A program made the position numbers and the translations under genes. Shown in pieces: positions 8,280 through 17,946 of a stretch of 64,000 bases of DNA; position 1 is the stretch's first letter; every line of letters starts with the position of its first letter. The stretch comes from Bacteroidales bacterium (GTDB taxonomy: Bacteria; Bacteroidota; Bacteroidia; Bacteroidales; F082): the NCBI GenBank assembly GCA_028704385.1, contig JAQVLA010000003.1, positions 124,001 through 188,000 of the forward strand, written 5' to 3'. The notes under the pieces were generated by a model. The model was not told the DNA's origin and searched no databases. It worked only from the letters and a program-made list of their open reading frames with translations.

Positions 8280-8825
8280 ATGGAAATAATTACCACCAAA
8301 ATCCCCGACCTTCTCATCGTGAAACCCGTTGTTTTCGAAGATCAACGGGGCTATTTTTTTGAGTCTTATAACAAAGAAAAGTTTCTTAAACAGGGCATCG
8401 ACCAGAATTTTGTTCAGGACAACGAATCAAAATCGATGAAAGGTGTTTTGCGGGGATTGCATTTTCAGGCTCCGCCTTTTGCGCAGGGAAAACTGGTAAG
8501 GGTGATGAAAGGTGCTGTGTTGGATGTGGCTGTTGACATCCGAAAAAGCTCCCCTACTTATGGTCAGTGGGCTTCCATTGAGCTCACCGAATCAAACAAA
8601 TGGATGTACTGGGTTCCGCCGGGTTTTGCACATGGATTTGTTACGCTTGAAGATCATACTGTTTTCTTTTATAAGTGCACCAATGTTTACAACAAAGATT
8701 CCGAAGGTAGCATCCGATGGAACGATCCTTTCCTGAATATAGATTGGGGAATCAACAATCCAATTTTGTCAGAAAAAGACATGCAAAGCCCATTATTCAA
8801 TGATTTTGACAGTCCTTTCAATTAA
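8280..8825 (+). CDS. rfbC: dTDP-4-dehydrorhamnose 3,5-epimerase
   Basis: 181 residues, the normal length for RfbC/RmlC. The cupin fold motifs are clear: GYFFESYN, then FVQDNESKSMKGVLRGLHFQ (catalytic His in the RGLHFQ stretch, about residue 62), KLVRVMKGAVLDVAVDIR, and PPGFAHGF with the conserved His. It epimerises C3 and C5 of dTDP-4-keto-6-deoxyglucose on the way to dTDP-L-rhamnose for surface polysaccharides. rfbA, rfbB and rfbD are not in this window, so it is detached from the rest of its pathway. The next gene is a lytic transglycosylase, so the shared theme is the envelope. Confidence 0.95.
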   Translation: MEIITTKIPDLLIVKPVVFEDQRGYFFESYNKEKFLKQGIDQNFVQDNESKSMKGVLRGLHFQAPPFAQGKLVRVMKGAVLDVAVDIRKSSPTYGQWASIELTESNKWMYWVPPGFAHGFVTLEDHTVFFYKCTNVYNKDSEGSIRWNDPFLNIDWGINNPILSEKDMQSPLFNDFDSPFN

Positions 8826-8890
8826 AAGATCCAACAGGAAATGAACTGTAGTTCCAGGTGGGTGTTTATATTCAGACAAAACCCTGCATT

Positions 8891-9856
8891 ATGTTACGCA
8901 ATCTCATTTTAGCTCTCCTTTTTGTTTTACTTGCCGGCACATCAGGATGGCTTTTCTTTTACCTGGCTGCACCTCCAATAAGTCAATCCAGCCATAGCAG
9001 CCGCGAAAGCGATCAAAACTATCGTATCGTCAGCTTCGACCTGCCTGATGAGGTTTATTTTGCTGGTGAACGTATTCCTGTAGAGCTTTTTATGACCCGC
9101 GAGAGTCTCGAACGCGAATTGATCGTAAACACCTATTGGCACAGCTCAACACTTTTGCTCTTAAAACGCGCCAATCGCTGGTTTCCGGTGATCGAACCTA
9201 TTTTGGCACAATATGGCATTCCGGATGATTTTAAGTATTTAAGTGTAATCGAAAGTGGTCTCACAAATGCGCAGTCACCTGCAGGTGCTGTTGGCTTTTG
9301 GCAGTTTTTGAAAGGCACGGCCAAAGATTATAACCTGGAAATATCCAATGATGTTGACATGCGATTTCATGTTGAGTTTTCAACAGCTGCGGCCTGTCGT
9401 TATCTGCTCAAAGCTTACGAAAAATATAACAGCTGGTCGTTGGTTGCTGCTTCTTATAACGCCGGAAATCGAAGGATTGATGGTTTTTTAAGTGATCAGA
9501 AAGCCGAATCGTATTTTGATCTGCTCATGGCCGAAGAAACCGAACGTTACCTTTTTAGGATGATTGCAATGAAAATGATTGTTGAAGAACCAGAGAAATA
9601 TGGCTTCTTTCCTGAAATCGAAAAACTCTATCCACCACTTAATTATGAGTTGGTTACCATCGATAAGTCCATTGATAGTTGGGTGGATTATTCAGGCGAA
9701 CACAACATCAGTTACAAGCTGTTGAAATATTTCAATCCCTGGCTCAGGAGTAATCAGCTTCGGGTGAAAAAAGGCCAGATTTACACCATAAAAATGCCAA
9801 AGCATCCATTTAACATCACACATCAAGAACTTGAACAACGCTACCTTAGACAATAA
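8891..9856 (+). CDS. Membrane-bound lytic murein transglycosylase (SLT domain)
   Basis: 321 residues from the ATG at 8891. An upstream GTG at 8858 would put 11 residues before the signal sequence, so it is less likely. The N-terminal hydrophobic segment (about 4-20) is a signal anchor. The SLT/GH23 domain covers about 105-240: catalytic Glu in SVIESGL, then QSPAGAVGFWQFLKGTA, and AASYNAGNRRI downstream. It cleaves peptidoglycan between MurNAc and GlcNAc with formation of 1,6-anhydro ends. The architecture is MltD-like. The tail (about 270-321) may be one degenerate LysM-like unit (VKKGQIYTIKMP). uvrA starts 34 bases later. Confidence 0.88.
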   Translation: MLRNLILALLFVLLAGTSGWLFFYLAAPPISQSSHSSRESDQNYRIVSFDLPDEVYFAGERIPVELFMTRESLERELIVNTYWHSSTLLLLKRANRWFPVIEPILAQYGIPDDFKYLSVIESGLTNAQSPAGAVGFWQFLKGTAKDYNLEISNDVDMRFHVEFSTAAACRYLLKAYEKYNSWSLVAASYNAGNRRIDGFLSDQKAESYFDLLMAEETERYLFRMIAMKMIVEEPEKYGFFPEIEKLYPPLNYELVTIDKSIDSWVDYSGEHNISYKLLKYFNPWLRSNQLRVKKGQIYTIKMPKHPFNITHQELEQRYLRQ

Positions 9857-9890
9857 TTCTTTACTTTGCACTGCTTTTTGAAACAAACAC

Positions 9891-12728
9891 ATGAAGGACA
9901 GCTTTTCGGAGGATAAATACCTGGAGATTTACGGTGCAAGGGTTCATAACCTCAAAAATATTGACTTAAAGATTCCCCGTAATGAGTTAGTTGTGATCAC
10001 CGGTTTGAGTGGTAGCGGGAAATCTTCTTTGGCTTTCGACACCATTTATGCTGAAGGGCAGCGTCGGTATATGGAAAGTTTTTCGGCTTATGCACGTCAG
10101 TTTATCGGCCATATGGAACGTCCTGACGTGGACAAAATAAAAGGCCTTAGCCCGGTGATTTCTATCGAACAAAAATCAGTAAACCGCAACCCGCGTTCCA
10201 CTGTTGGAACCATCACTGAAATATATGATTTCTTCAGGCTTTTGTTTGCCCGTGCCTCTGATGCCTACTCCTATAATACCGGCGAAAAGATGGTTCGTTA
10301 TTCCGAAGAGCAGATCAGCAAACTGATTCAGGAGCAATACTGCGGAAAAAAAATCAATCTCCTGGCTCCTGTCGTCAGAGCACGTAAAGGACATTATCGC
10401 GAACTGCTCGAACAAATAAGACAATCAGGTTATCTGCGCGTAAGAATTGACGGAATGATCCGTGAAATCAGCTTTGGAATGCAGCTCGACCGCTATAAAA
10501 CGCATGACATTGAAGTCGTTATCGATAGAATTGAAGTTAGCGAAAAAAGTGCTACGCGACTTTCGCAAAGCATTCAAACTGCCCTCAAACAAGGCAAAGG
10601 TTTGCTACAGGTGATGGATCAGGAAAGTAATGAATTGCGGTATTTCAGTCGTTTGTTGATGTGCCCGACTACCGGACTTTCCTATGACGAACCAGAGCCC
10701 AACACCTTTTCATTCAACTCGCCTTATGGAGCCTGTCCGAAATGTAACGGACTTGGTGAAATTGCCGAAGTAGATCTAAAAAAAATCATCCCCGACACTT
10801 CCAAAAGCATTCGCAAAGGAGGGCTGGCTCCTATTGGCGAATATAAAAACAACTGGATCTTCAACCAGCTCGAAGCCATTGGAATTAAGTATGGCTTCGA
10901 CCTGAACACCCCACTTGCCAAAATACCGGAAGAAGCCATTGATGTGATCCTTTATGGTGCCAACCAAAGCTTTGATGTAAAAAAAGAATACCTGGGTGTG
11001 ATGACTACCTACACCCTTAATTTTGAAGGTATTATAAATTTCATCGATGCACAAAACAACGAAAATGCCTCACCCGCCATACGCAGATGGGCAGGTAGCT
11101 TTATGAATCATGTGGCCTGTCCGCAATGCGAAGGTACGCGCTTGAAAAAAGAGGCACGCTACTTTAAAATAGATGAAAAGAACATCGCAGAGGTAGCCGT
11201 GATGGACATACGAGAACTGGCCAATTGGGTAAAAAACCTGCCAGAAAAATTGAGCGAAAAGCAACTTTTGATCGGCAAAGAAGTGCTCAGGGAAATTGAA
11301 AAACGCATCCATTTTCTTTTGGATGTGGGCATCGACTACCTGAATCTTAACCGCCCTGCCAACACCCTTTCGGGTGGCGAATCGCAGCGTATCAGGCTGG
11401 CAACCCAAATAGGCTCACAACTTACAGGCGTACTCTATATTTTGGACGAACCCAGCATCGGACTCCATCAACGCGACAACCACCGACTGATCGAATCGCT
11501 CAAACAATTACGCGATATTGGCAATTCGGTGCTTGTGGTGGAGCACGACAAAGATACCATCTTAGCTGCTGATCATGTGGTGGATATTGGGCCGGGGGCC
11601 GGAGTACATGGCGGAAAAATTGTTGGACAGGGCAAACCCGGAGAATTGATGGATTGCAGCAGCATCACCTGCCAGTATCTGAGTGGAAAAAAACGTATTG
11701 AAATACCCCAAAAAAGAAGAGAAGGGCATAAAAACAAGTTCCTTCTACTTAAAGGAGCAACAGGCCTCAACCTTAAAAATGTTGATTTAAAACTCCCGCT
11801 CGGAAAAATGATTTGCGTTACAGGGGTATCCGGAAGCGGGAAATCAAGCCTGATCAATGAGACACTCTATCCCATATTAAGTAAGCATTTCTACAGAGCT
11901 GTAAAAACACCACTGCCTTATACTTCTATTTCGGGTTTGGAACATATTGATAAGGTGATCGAGATTGACCAGTCGCCCATTGGCCGCACGCCACGAAGCA
12001 ATCCGGCCACCTACACCAAGGTTTTTGACGACATCCGTAAGCTATATGGTGAGCTTCCTGAATCAAAAATTCGCGGATACAAGCCAGGCCGGTTCTCGTT
12101 TAATGTAAAAGGCGGACGATGTGAAGACTGCAAAGGTGCCGGTCTTCGTATCATCGAAATGAACTTTCTGCCAGATGTTTCCGTTCCCTGCGATACCTGT
12201 CAGGGCAAACGCTACAACCGCGAAACCCTTGAGGTACGCTACCGTGGAAAATCGATCAATGATGTGCTGAACATGACCATTGATCAGGCAGTTGAGTTTT
12301 TTGAAAACCTGCCTTCGCTGGTGCACAAAATCAAAACACTTAAAGAGGTGGGATTGGGTTATCTGAATCTGGGGCAGGCTTCCACCACGATTTCCGGAGG
12401 TGAAGCCCAACGCGTGAAACTTGCTTCAGAACTTTCTAAAAAAGATACCGGCAAAACATTGTATATCCTGGACGAACCCACCACAGGCCTGCATTTTGAA
12501 GATGTAAAAGTGCTACTTGAAGTTTTGAATAAACTGGTTGATAAAGGCAATACCGTGCTGATAATAGAGCACAATATGGAAGTGATCAAAGTAGCAGACC
12601 ATATCATTGATATGGGCCCTGAAGGCGGTGTGCCAGGCGGAAGAATTATCTGCGAAGGTACCCCCGAAGAGATCATCCAAAACAAGGAAAGTCATACTGC
12701 ACAATATCTCAAGCTGGAATTACAATAA
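9891..12728 (+). CDS. uvrA: Excinuclease ABC subunit A
   Basis: 945 residues. Two ABC ATPase halves are visible. Walker A GLSGSGKS is at about 39-46 and GVSGSGKS at about 644-651; signature motifs are LSGGESQRIRLA and ISGGEAQRVKLA; Walker B regions contain ILDEPSIGLHQRD and ILDEPTTGLHFED. Zinc-binding CxxC pairs occur in CPKCNGLGE, CPQCEG, CEDCKGAG and CDTCQGKR. UvrA dimers scan DNA for bulky lesions and load UvrB in nucleotide excision repair. uvrB is not in the window. The gene appears intact and typical. Confidence 0.97.
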   Translation: MKDSFSEDKYLEIYGARVHNLKNIDLKIPRNELVVITGLSGSGKSSLAFDTIYAEGQRRYMESFSAYARQFIGHMERPDVDKIKGLSPVISIEQKSVNRNPRSTVGTITEIYDFFRLLFARASDAYSYNTGEKMVRYSEEQISKLIQEQYCGKKINLLAPVVRARKGHYRELLEQIRQSGYLRVRIDGMIREISFGMQLDRYKTHDIEVVIDRIEVSEKSATRLSQSIQTALKQGKGLLQVMDQESNELRYFSRLLMCPTTGLSYDEPEPNTFSFNSPYGACPKCNGLGEIAEVDLKKIIPDTSKSIRKGGLAPIGEYKNNWIFNQLEAIGIKYGFDLNTPLAKIPEEAIDVILYGANQSFDVKKEYLGVMTTYTLNFEGIINFIDAQNNENASPAIRRWAGSFMNHVACPQCEGTRLKKEARYFKIDEKNIAEVAVMDIRELANWVKNLPEKLSEKQLLIGKEVLREIEKRIHFLLDVGIDYLNLNRPANTLSGGESQRIRLATQIGSQLTGVLYILDEPSIGLHQRDNHRLIESLKQLRDIGNSVLVVEHDKDTILAADHVVDIGPGAGVHGGKIVGQGKPGELMDCSSITCQYLSGKKRIEIPQKRREGHKNKFLLLKGATGLNLKNVDLKLPLGKMICVTGVSGSGKSSLINETLYPILSKHFYRAVKTPLPYTSISGLEHIDKVIEIDQSPIGRTPRSNPATYTKVFDDIRKLYGELPESKIRGYKPGRFSFNVKGGRCEDCKGAGLRIIEMNFLPDVSVPCDTCQGKRYNRETLEVRYRGKSINDVLNMTIDQAVEFFENLPSLVHKIKTLKEVGLGYLNLGQASTTISGGEAQRVKLASELSKKDTGKTLYILDEPTTGLHFEDVKVLLEVLNKLVDKGNTVLIIEHNMEVIKVADHIIDMGPEGGVPGGRIICEGTPEEIIQNKESHTAQYLKLELQ

Positions 12729-12844
12729 TTACTTAGGTCATTACCCAAAATAAAAAACTTTTTTGGCAGAAGATATGGAAATGTTTTCCTAACTTCGTGC
12801 AGAAGCTTTAAACACCTTGTTTTAAGTATTTGCAAACAAACACA

Positions 12845-15800
12845 ATGTTAACCACATTTCGAAACAATTTGAATTTCTGCTATTTTCTGCTTATACTGAT
12901 AAGCTTTTTCAGTGTGGTTATTGTTAGTGCCCAACCAAATTATCGCTTTGAACACCTCTCAAAAAATGAAGGACTAAGTCAGGGGACTATTAATGCCATC
13001 TTCGAAGACATGGATGGCTTGATGTGGTTCGGCACAAAAGACGGGCTAAATCGTTACGATGGCCATGAGATCAAGGTTTTCAGACGTAATTTTAATGATA
13101 GCCTGAGTTTACCTAACAACCATATCCTCTCAATAAATCAGGATAAAACCGGTCGTTTATGGATTGGTACATTCGGAAACAACTTGTCCTACTTCGACCC
13201 CATCACCGAAATGTTTTATAATTGGAAAAATTTTGTATCGGAAGAGGATGATATTAATATTGGAGATAAAATATTTTGCATCGAAATAAATCATCAAAAT
13301 AATAAGTTACTGGCCGGCAGCGACAAAGGCATTCTAATTGTTGACCTAAAAAGCAAAGAAATGCGCTTTTTGGATATGCAGAATTTCATGGTTGATTCAA
13401 TTCATGTTGGAAATATCTACAGTTTGCTTTCGGAAGGAGAAGACTTTTGGATTGGAACAGACTATGGCGGATTAATACATTTCAACACCAAAACAAATAC
13501 CTTCACACCTATTGGTTACGATCACATGAGGTCAAATCTTACAGCTACAACAAACAAAGGAACTATTCTTTACATTTTAAAAGATAACTCGTCAAACATC
13601 TGGGTTGCAACTTTTGGTGATTATGTACTTAGACTGGATCGTGAGAAAAATCTTTTATCAAAAATTGATTTCGAACAACATGGACCCGTTTTTCACGAAC
13701 TGGCATTCACCCGGCAGATCGCTCTGGTTGGCGACACAGCTATTTGGGCTACTAACGAATATGGATTTCAGGTTTTCGACCTTCAACGCCAAATAGTTTA
13801 TAATACCCGTTATAGTCCTGATAACCCTTTTGGAGTAAGTTCCTCTGGATTAAAAACAGTCTTTGCAGATTCGAACGGTGGTGTTTGGATTGGTGGTAAT
13901 GGTTATGGCTTGAATTATTATTTCCCCGTAAGCAAAGGTTTTAAGCATTTAATGTATCAGCCCGGACAACCCAAAGGACTTGATTTTAGAAGTATTCGTA
14001 CAATTTTTGTTGATAAGAATCAAAATTTATTTGTGGGTGGATATGGCGGAATGAATGCCTTTGACAAAGCAGGCAATGCGATCTGGAAAAATCCCGCACT
14101 CAATGTTGCCTATATCACACTTCCTGATACTAAAAACAAAAACCTGCTTTGGGTGGGCCGCGAAAATGGCGGACTAAATTTGGTTAACAAAAAAAATGGA
14201 GAGATCGTACAGTACCTTAGCAATGTTCAACCGAATGAGAAAAACAGATTATTGGGAAATTTTGTTATGAGCCTGCTTTTCAAAAGTGAGGATGAACTCT
14301 GGATCGGAACCGAATCCGGCTTGAACCTTCTTAACACAAAAACCAACACAACCGTTCATTTCCGGCACGATCCGAATAACAAAACTTCGATCCCCGAAGG
14401 TAGAATAAGTTGCATATTTCGGGATTCGAAAGGCCGCACCTGGCTGGCAAGTATTGGTGGAGGAGTGGCTTATATGAAAGATGATGATATGACGTTCCGA
14501 TCATTTAAAAACAACCAAAGAGATCCATTGAGCATCAGCTCTAACAATGTTTTTTATGTTGCCGAAAGCAGGTCTGGTGAAATTTATATTGGAACCGAAA
14601 GCGGCCTGAACCGATTTGACAAGACCACCCAGACTTTCACTACTTATACCACTTCCGATGGACTTGTAAATGATGTGGTGTATCGCATCGAAAGTGATGC
14701 TAAAGGCCGCTTATGGATAAGCACCAACGAAGGCTTAAGCTGTTTTGATCCAGAAAACAAATCTTTCCGCAATTACACGCGTGAAGACGGGCTGCAAGCC
14801 AATGAATTCAACAATGGAGCTTCCTTTGTTGACCAGTATGGAACGATGTATTTTGGCGGGGTAAATGGCGTATCAATTTTTGATCCCTTATCACTACAAG
14901 ACAATACCACACCTCCTGAAGTGATTTTTACCAATCTGACAGTAGGAAACAATAGACTTATCATCGACCCGCCCATAACACAGGCCAAACAAGTAAATCT
15001 GGAATATGATAATCAGTCGTTTAGACTGGAATTTGCAGCGCTAAACTTCTACAAGGCCAAAAAAAATCAATATGCCTACCGCATCAGGGAATTGCAGAAT
15101 GAATGGCAAATGCTGGGTAACACAAACAGCATCGAAATTGTCCGGCTCGGGCATGGCACCTTTACTATTGAGGTAATTGCTTCGAATAACGATAATCACT
15201 GGAATTTTAATCCAGCACAGCTAACGATTTACATAGCTCCTCCATTTTGGCTAACTACATGGTTCAAGATCAGCACCTTAATAGCTTTAATTTTGTTTTT
15301 GATTTTACTTTACAGGTTGAGGCTGAGCAATTTGGAGCATAAAAAATTAGCTTTGGAAAAACAGGTTAGTACCCGAACCCGCGAATTGCTGGAAGCTAAC
15401 TCAAATCTAAAATCGGAGATCGAAATCAGACTGCAAACAGAAGAAGAACTCAAAATCGCCAATAACACAAAAGACCGGTTTTTCTCAATCATAGCGCACG
15501 ATCTTAAAAATCCCCTGGCGGCTCTTTTGGGTTTGACAGAAATTATGAGAAATGAGTTTGACCTTCTGAGTGAAAAGGAGAAAAAAGATATCGCCACGAT
15601 GATGTTCAACAGTGCTAATGATAATTACAAATTACTCGAAACACTTTTCAGTTGGGCGCGGTCGCAGCAAAAACAACTTAAGTTAGATATCCACGAACAG
15701 GATTTGTATGAGATCGTTAGTGAAAATATTGGCTTTTTGACCGAACAGGCCAAATCAAAAAAAATTCAATTACTTACTGATATTCCTGAGAATACCTGTG

Positions 15801-16150
15801 TGTTTGTTGATTATCAAACCATTTCAACAGTAGTGCGAAACCTGATTTCTAATGCAATTAAATTCACACACATTGGAGGGCTTGTTCAGATAAGCAGCCA
15901 AAAAGCTGGCAATCATATCATTTTAAATGTAACTGACAATGGGATAGGCATGCAGCCCGAAGACCTTGATAAACTTTTCAGGATAGATGCACAATTCAAG
16001 CAAGACGGCACTTTAAACGAAAAAGGTACCGGACTGGGTTTGGTGTTGTGTAAAGAATTTATGCAGGCCAATAAAGGAAGTATTTCAGCAAAAAGTGAAA
16101 AAGACAAGGGCAGTACATTTTCAATCAGCCTGCCCGCCTGTAATGCTTGA
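12845..16150 (+). CDS. Two-component sensor histidine kinase with Reg_prop beta-propeller sensor
   Basis: 1101 residues from ATG 12845; a TTG at 12830 is a less likely start. A signal peptide ends near VSAQ. It is followed by about 14 Reg_prop repeats (pattern LWIGT...GLNRYD, about 25-690) forming two periplasmic propellers, a Y_Y_Y domain (about 700-800), one transmembrane helix (about 805-825), a coiled coil, then HisKA with FFSIIAHDLKNPLAAL (His near 885) and HATPase_c with NLISNAIKFTH, DNGIGM and GTGLGL. Related Bacteroidota proteins usually continue into receiver and AraC domains; this one stops after the kinase, so its response regulator must be a separate protein, and none is adjacent. 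Many homologues sense polysaccharide fragments. The stop abuts the convergent glucosaminidase gene's stop. Confidence 0.93.
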   Translation: MLTTFRNNLNFCYFLLILISFFSVVIVSAQPNYRFEHLSKNEGLSQGTINAIFEDMDGLMWFGTKDGLNRYDGHEIKVFRRNFNDSLSLPNNHILSINQDKTGRLWIGTFGNNLSYFDPITEMFYNWKNFVSEEDDINIGDKIFCIEINHQNNKLLAGSDKGILIVDLKSKEMRFLDMQNFMVDSIHVGNIYSLLSEGEDFWIGTDYGGLIHFNTKTNTFTPIGYDHMRSNLTATTNKGTILYILKDNSSNIWVATFGDYVLRLDREKNLLSKIDFEQHGPVFHELAFTRQIALVGDTAIWATNEYGFQVFDLQRQIVYNTRYSPDNPFGVSSSGLKTVFADSNGGVWIGGNGYGLNYYFPVSKGFKHLMYQPGQPKGLDFRSIRTIFVDKNQNLFVGGYGGMNAFDKAGNAIWKNPALNVAYITLPDTKNKNLLWVGRENGGLNLVNKKNGEIVQYLSNVQPNEKNRLLGNFVMSLLFKSEDELWIGTESGLNLLNTKTNTTVHFRHDPNNKTSIPEGRISCIFRDSKGRTWLASIGGGVAYMKDDDMTFRSFKNNQRDPLSISSNNVFYVAESRSGEIYIGTESGLNRFDKTTQTFTTYTTSDGLVNDVVYRIESDAKGRLWISTNEGLSCFDPENKSFRNYTREDGLQANEFNNGASFVDQYGTMYFGGVNGVSIFDPLSLQDNTTPPEVIFTNLTVGNNRLIIDPPITQAKQVNLEYDNQSFRLEFAALNFYKAKKNQYAYRIRELQNEWQMLGNTNSIEIVRLGHGTFTIEVIASNNDNHWNFNPAQLTIYIAPPFWLTTWFKISTLIALILFLILLYRLRLSNLEHKKLALEKQVSTRTRELLEANSNLKSEIEIRLQTEEELKIANNTKDRFFSIIAHDLKNPLAALLGLTEIMRNEFDLLSEKEKKDIATMMFNSANDNYKLLETLFSWARSQQKQLKLDIHEQDLYEIVSENIGFLTEQAKSKKIQLLTDIPENTCVFVDYQTISTVVRNLISNAIKFTHIGGLVQISSQKAGNHIILNVTDNGIGMQPEDLDKLFRIDAQFKQDGTLNEKGTGLGLVLCKEFMQANKGSISAKSEKDKGSTFSISLPACNA

Positions 16151-17119
16151 TTATCGCAGTTTAACAGCGGTTCCTGTTGCCGGATGGTAAGTCTCTTCCC
16201 AATGATTCATTATATAAATTCGATGCAGTCTGATCCCATAGAGCTGCGAGACATCCCATAATGTTTCACCACTTTGAAGTTCATGGTAATGATGTGTTTT
16301 CGACTTACGCTTTTTCTTTTGAACATAAACAATCTGACCAGCTTTTAGAACCGCTCCTTTTGGCAGATCGTTATACTTATAAAACTGCCAACTGTACATA
16401 TGAAGTTCATTCGCCAGCGCAACTATTTGATCACCTTCTTTAGCAAAAATCAACCGCACACCATTATTTTCATGAATAAAACGCCCCTGCTCTGATTGAT
16501 TTACCACAGCAAATTCGGCAGTTTTAGGCGGGATGTCAGTTACTTTTATCTTTGGCTCTTCAGCTTTCTGTTTTTTTGATGCTTTTCCTGTCAATGCCTC
16601 CTTGTCGTATGCCGCTAGATCATAACGCTCGATGATGCGGATCAGCAATTCGGGATAGCGCGGATTAGTGGCATAACCAGCCTTACTCAATCCCTTGGCC
16701 CAGCCTTTGTAGTCGGTAATCCTGAGCTTAAACAAATCAGCATACCGGCTTCTCTGCGTTAAAAAAAGCGAATGATCGTGATAGGATTCTTCTGCTTTTC
16801 GATAGGAACGAAAACACTCATTTTTTTCATCATCGTCCATATAGTACTTTTTACCGGTCCAGCCTGTATGGCATTTTATCCCGAAATGATTGTTGGCTTT
16901 TCGCGCCAGATTACTGTTGCCGCTTCCGGATTCCAAAATCCCCTGAGCCAGGGTGATGGATGCAGGAATCTTGTACTCACGCATTTTTTCGATGGCAATA
17001 GTTTTGTAGGTTTTGATGTATTCTTCGGTGCTGATCTTCTGCTGCGCCAAAAGCGAATGGCCCGCAAATATCATCAGCAAAAACAATCCAAATCCATAAA
17101 AAAATGAAAAATACTTCAA
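16151..17119 (-). CDS. Secreted glucosaminidase with C-terminal LysM (cell-wall hydrolase)
   Basis: About 322 residues if started at TTG 17119. No ATG exists near the N-terminus, and the frame is closed by TAG at 17168-17170. A good promoter (TTG at 17162-17164, TATTTTTG at 17135-17142) lies across the upstream possible starts, so TTG 17119 is preferred; it gives a clean 26-residue signal peptide ending LLAQ. The glucosaminidase domain (about 30-180) has the catalytic region ITLAQGILESGSGNS and NHFGIKC, plus SYHDHSLFL. The second half holds two LysM-like modules, a weak one and a clear C-terminal one (HELQSGETLWDVSQLYGI). It should hydrolyse peptidoglycan between GlcNAc and MurNAc. Confidence 0.85.
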   Translation of the reverse strand: MKYFSFFYGFGLFLLMIFAGHSLLAQQKISTEEYIKTYKTIAIEKMREYKIPASITLAQGILESGSGNSNLARKANNHFGIKCHTGWTGKKYYMDDDEKNECFRSYRKAEESYHDHSLFLTQRSRYADLFKLRITDYKGWAKGLSKAGYATNPRYPELLIRIIERYDLAAYDKEALTGKASKKQKAEEPKIKVTDIPPKTAEFAVVNQSEQGRFIHENNGVRLIFAKEGDQIVALANELHMYSWQFYKYNDLPKGAVLKAGQIVYVQKKKRKSKTHHYHELQSGETLWDVSQLYGIRLHRIYIMNHWEETYHPATGTAVKLR

Positions 17120-17134
17120 TGCCTTCGTTTTATG

Positions 17135-17164
17135 CAAAAATAAACTTCCCGGAAATTTGACCAA
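17135..17164 (-). promoter_or_regulatory. Bacteroidota promoter (TTG-N19-TATTTTTG) for the glucosaminidase gene
   Basis: On the minus strand TTG (17164-17162) and TATTTTTG (17142-17135) are separated by 19 bases. This places the transcript start near 17128, just upstream of the TTG codon at 17119, and argues against the longer reading frame. Confidence 0.45.
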
Positions 17165-17194
17165 CGGCTACAAAACGTAGTTTTTCACAAAAGA

Positions 17195-17227
17195 TTGTTA
17201 CTAACATCGGTCTAAAACTTACATTTG
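17195..17227 (+). promoter_or_regulatory. Bacteroidota promoter (TTG-N22-TACATTTG) for rsmG
   Basis: TTG at 17195-17197 and TACATTTG at 17220-17227, spaced 22 bases. Transcription would begin near 17234, which rules out the TTG codon at 17225 and supports the ATG at 17249 as the rsmG start. Confidence 0.5.
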
Positions 17228-17248
17228 CACCTTACCGAAATAATATTT

Positions 17249-17890
17249 ATGGCTACAGCTGAAACATTATTTGAATATTTCCCAAAACTTTCTTCACGAC
17301 AACGCGAACAGTATGAGGCACTTTTGCCTCTATATACAGCCTGGAATGTCCAAATCAATGTGATCTCACGCAAAGATATGGATCATTTTTATGAACGTCA
17401 TGTACTGCACAGCCTGACCATTGCACACTTTATTTCTTTCAAGCCCGGAACACAGGTTTTGGATGTAGGTACAGGGGGAGGCTTCCCTGGAATCCCATTG
17501 GCTATTCGTTTTCCACAGGTTCAGTTTTTGCTGATTGACAGCATCGGTAAAAAAACGAAAGTAGTTGAAGCAATAATACAAGATCTTGACTTAAAAAATG
17601 TTGAAGTAAAACAGATCAGGGCCGAACAGCTCAGTCAAAGCTTTGATTTTATCGTCAGTCGTGCTGTTACAAGGTTGGAAACTTTTGTGCAATGGACACG
17701 CAACAAAATCCATAAAAAGCAGATCAACAGCCTTCGCAACGGCATCCTTTACCTGAAAGGTGGTGAACTGGAAGAAGAACTTGAAGCAATCAGTAAATAC
17801 TATAAACACCGTGTTTTTCCTTTAGCACCAGATTTTAAAGGTGAATTTTTTGAAACAAAAAAAATGCTGCATCTGGTTCCGATCAGGTGA
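17249..17890 (+). CDS. rsmG: 16S rRNA (guanine-527-N7)-methyltransferase
   Basis: 213 residues from ATG 17249. The SAM-binding motif VLDVGTGGGFPGIPLAI lies at about 70-86, preceded by the typical NVISRKDMDHFYERHVLHSL and followed by FDFIVSRAV. RsmG (GidB) methylates N7 of G527 in 16S rRNA of the small subunit; its loss gives low-level streptomycin resistance in many bacteria. It stands alone here, between the divergent glucosaminidase gene and the MFS gene 56 bases downstream. The length matches the family. A longer frame from TTG 17225 overlaps the -7 element and is rejected. Confidence 0.95.
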   Translation: MATAETLFEYFPKLSSRQREQYEALLPLYTAWNVQINVISRKDMDHFYERHVLHSLTIAHFISFKPGTQVLDVGTGGGFPGIPLAIRFPQVQFLLIDSIGKKTKVVEAIIQDLDLKNVEVKQIRAEQLSQSFDFIVSRAVTRLETFVQWTRNKIHKKQINSLRNGILYLKGGELEEELEAISKYYKHRVFPLAPDFKGEFFETKKMLHLVPIR

Positions 17891-17946
17891 TTTGTATAGA
17901 ATTGATTTTTCTTTAATTTAGCCAATCTTAATTAAAATCACATATT

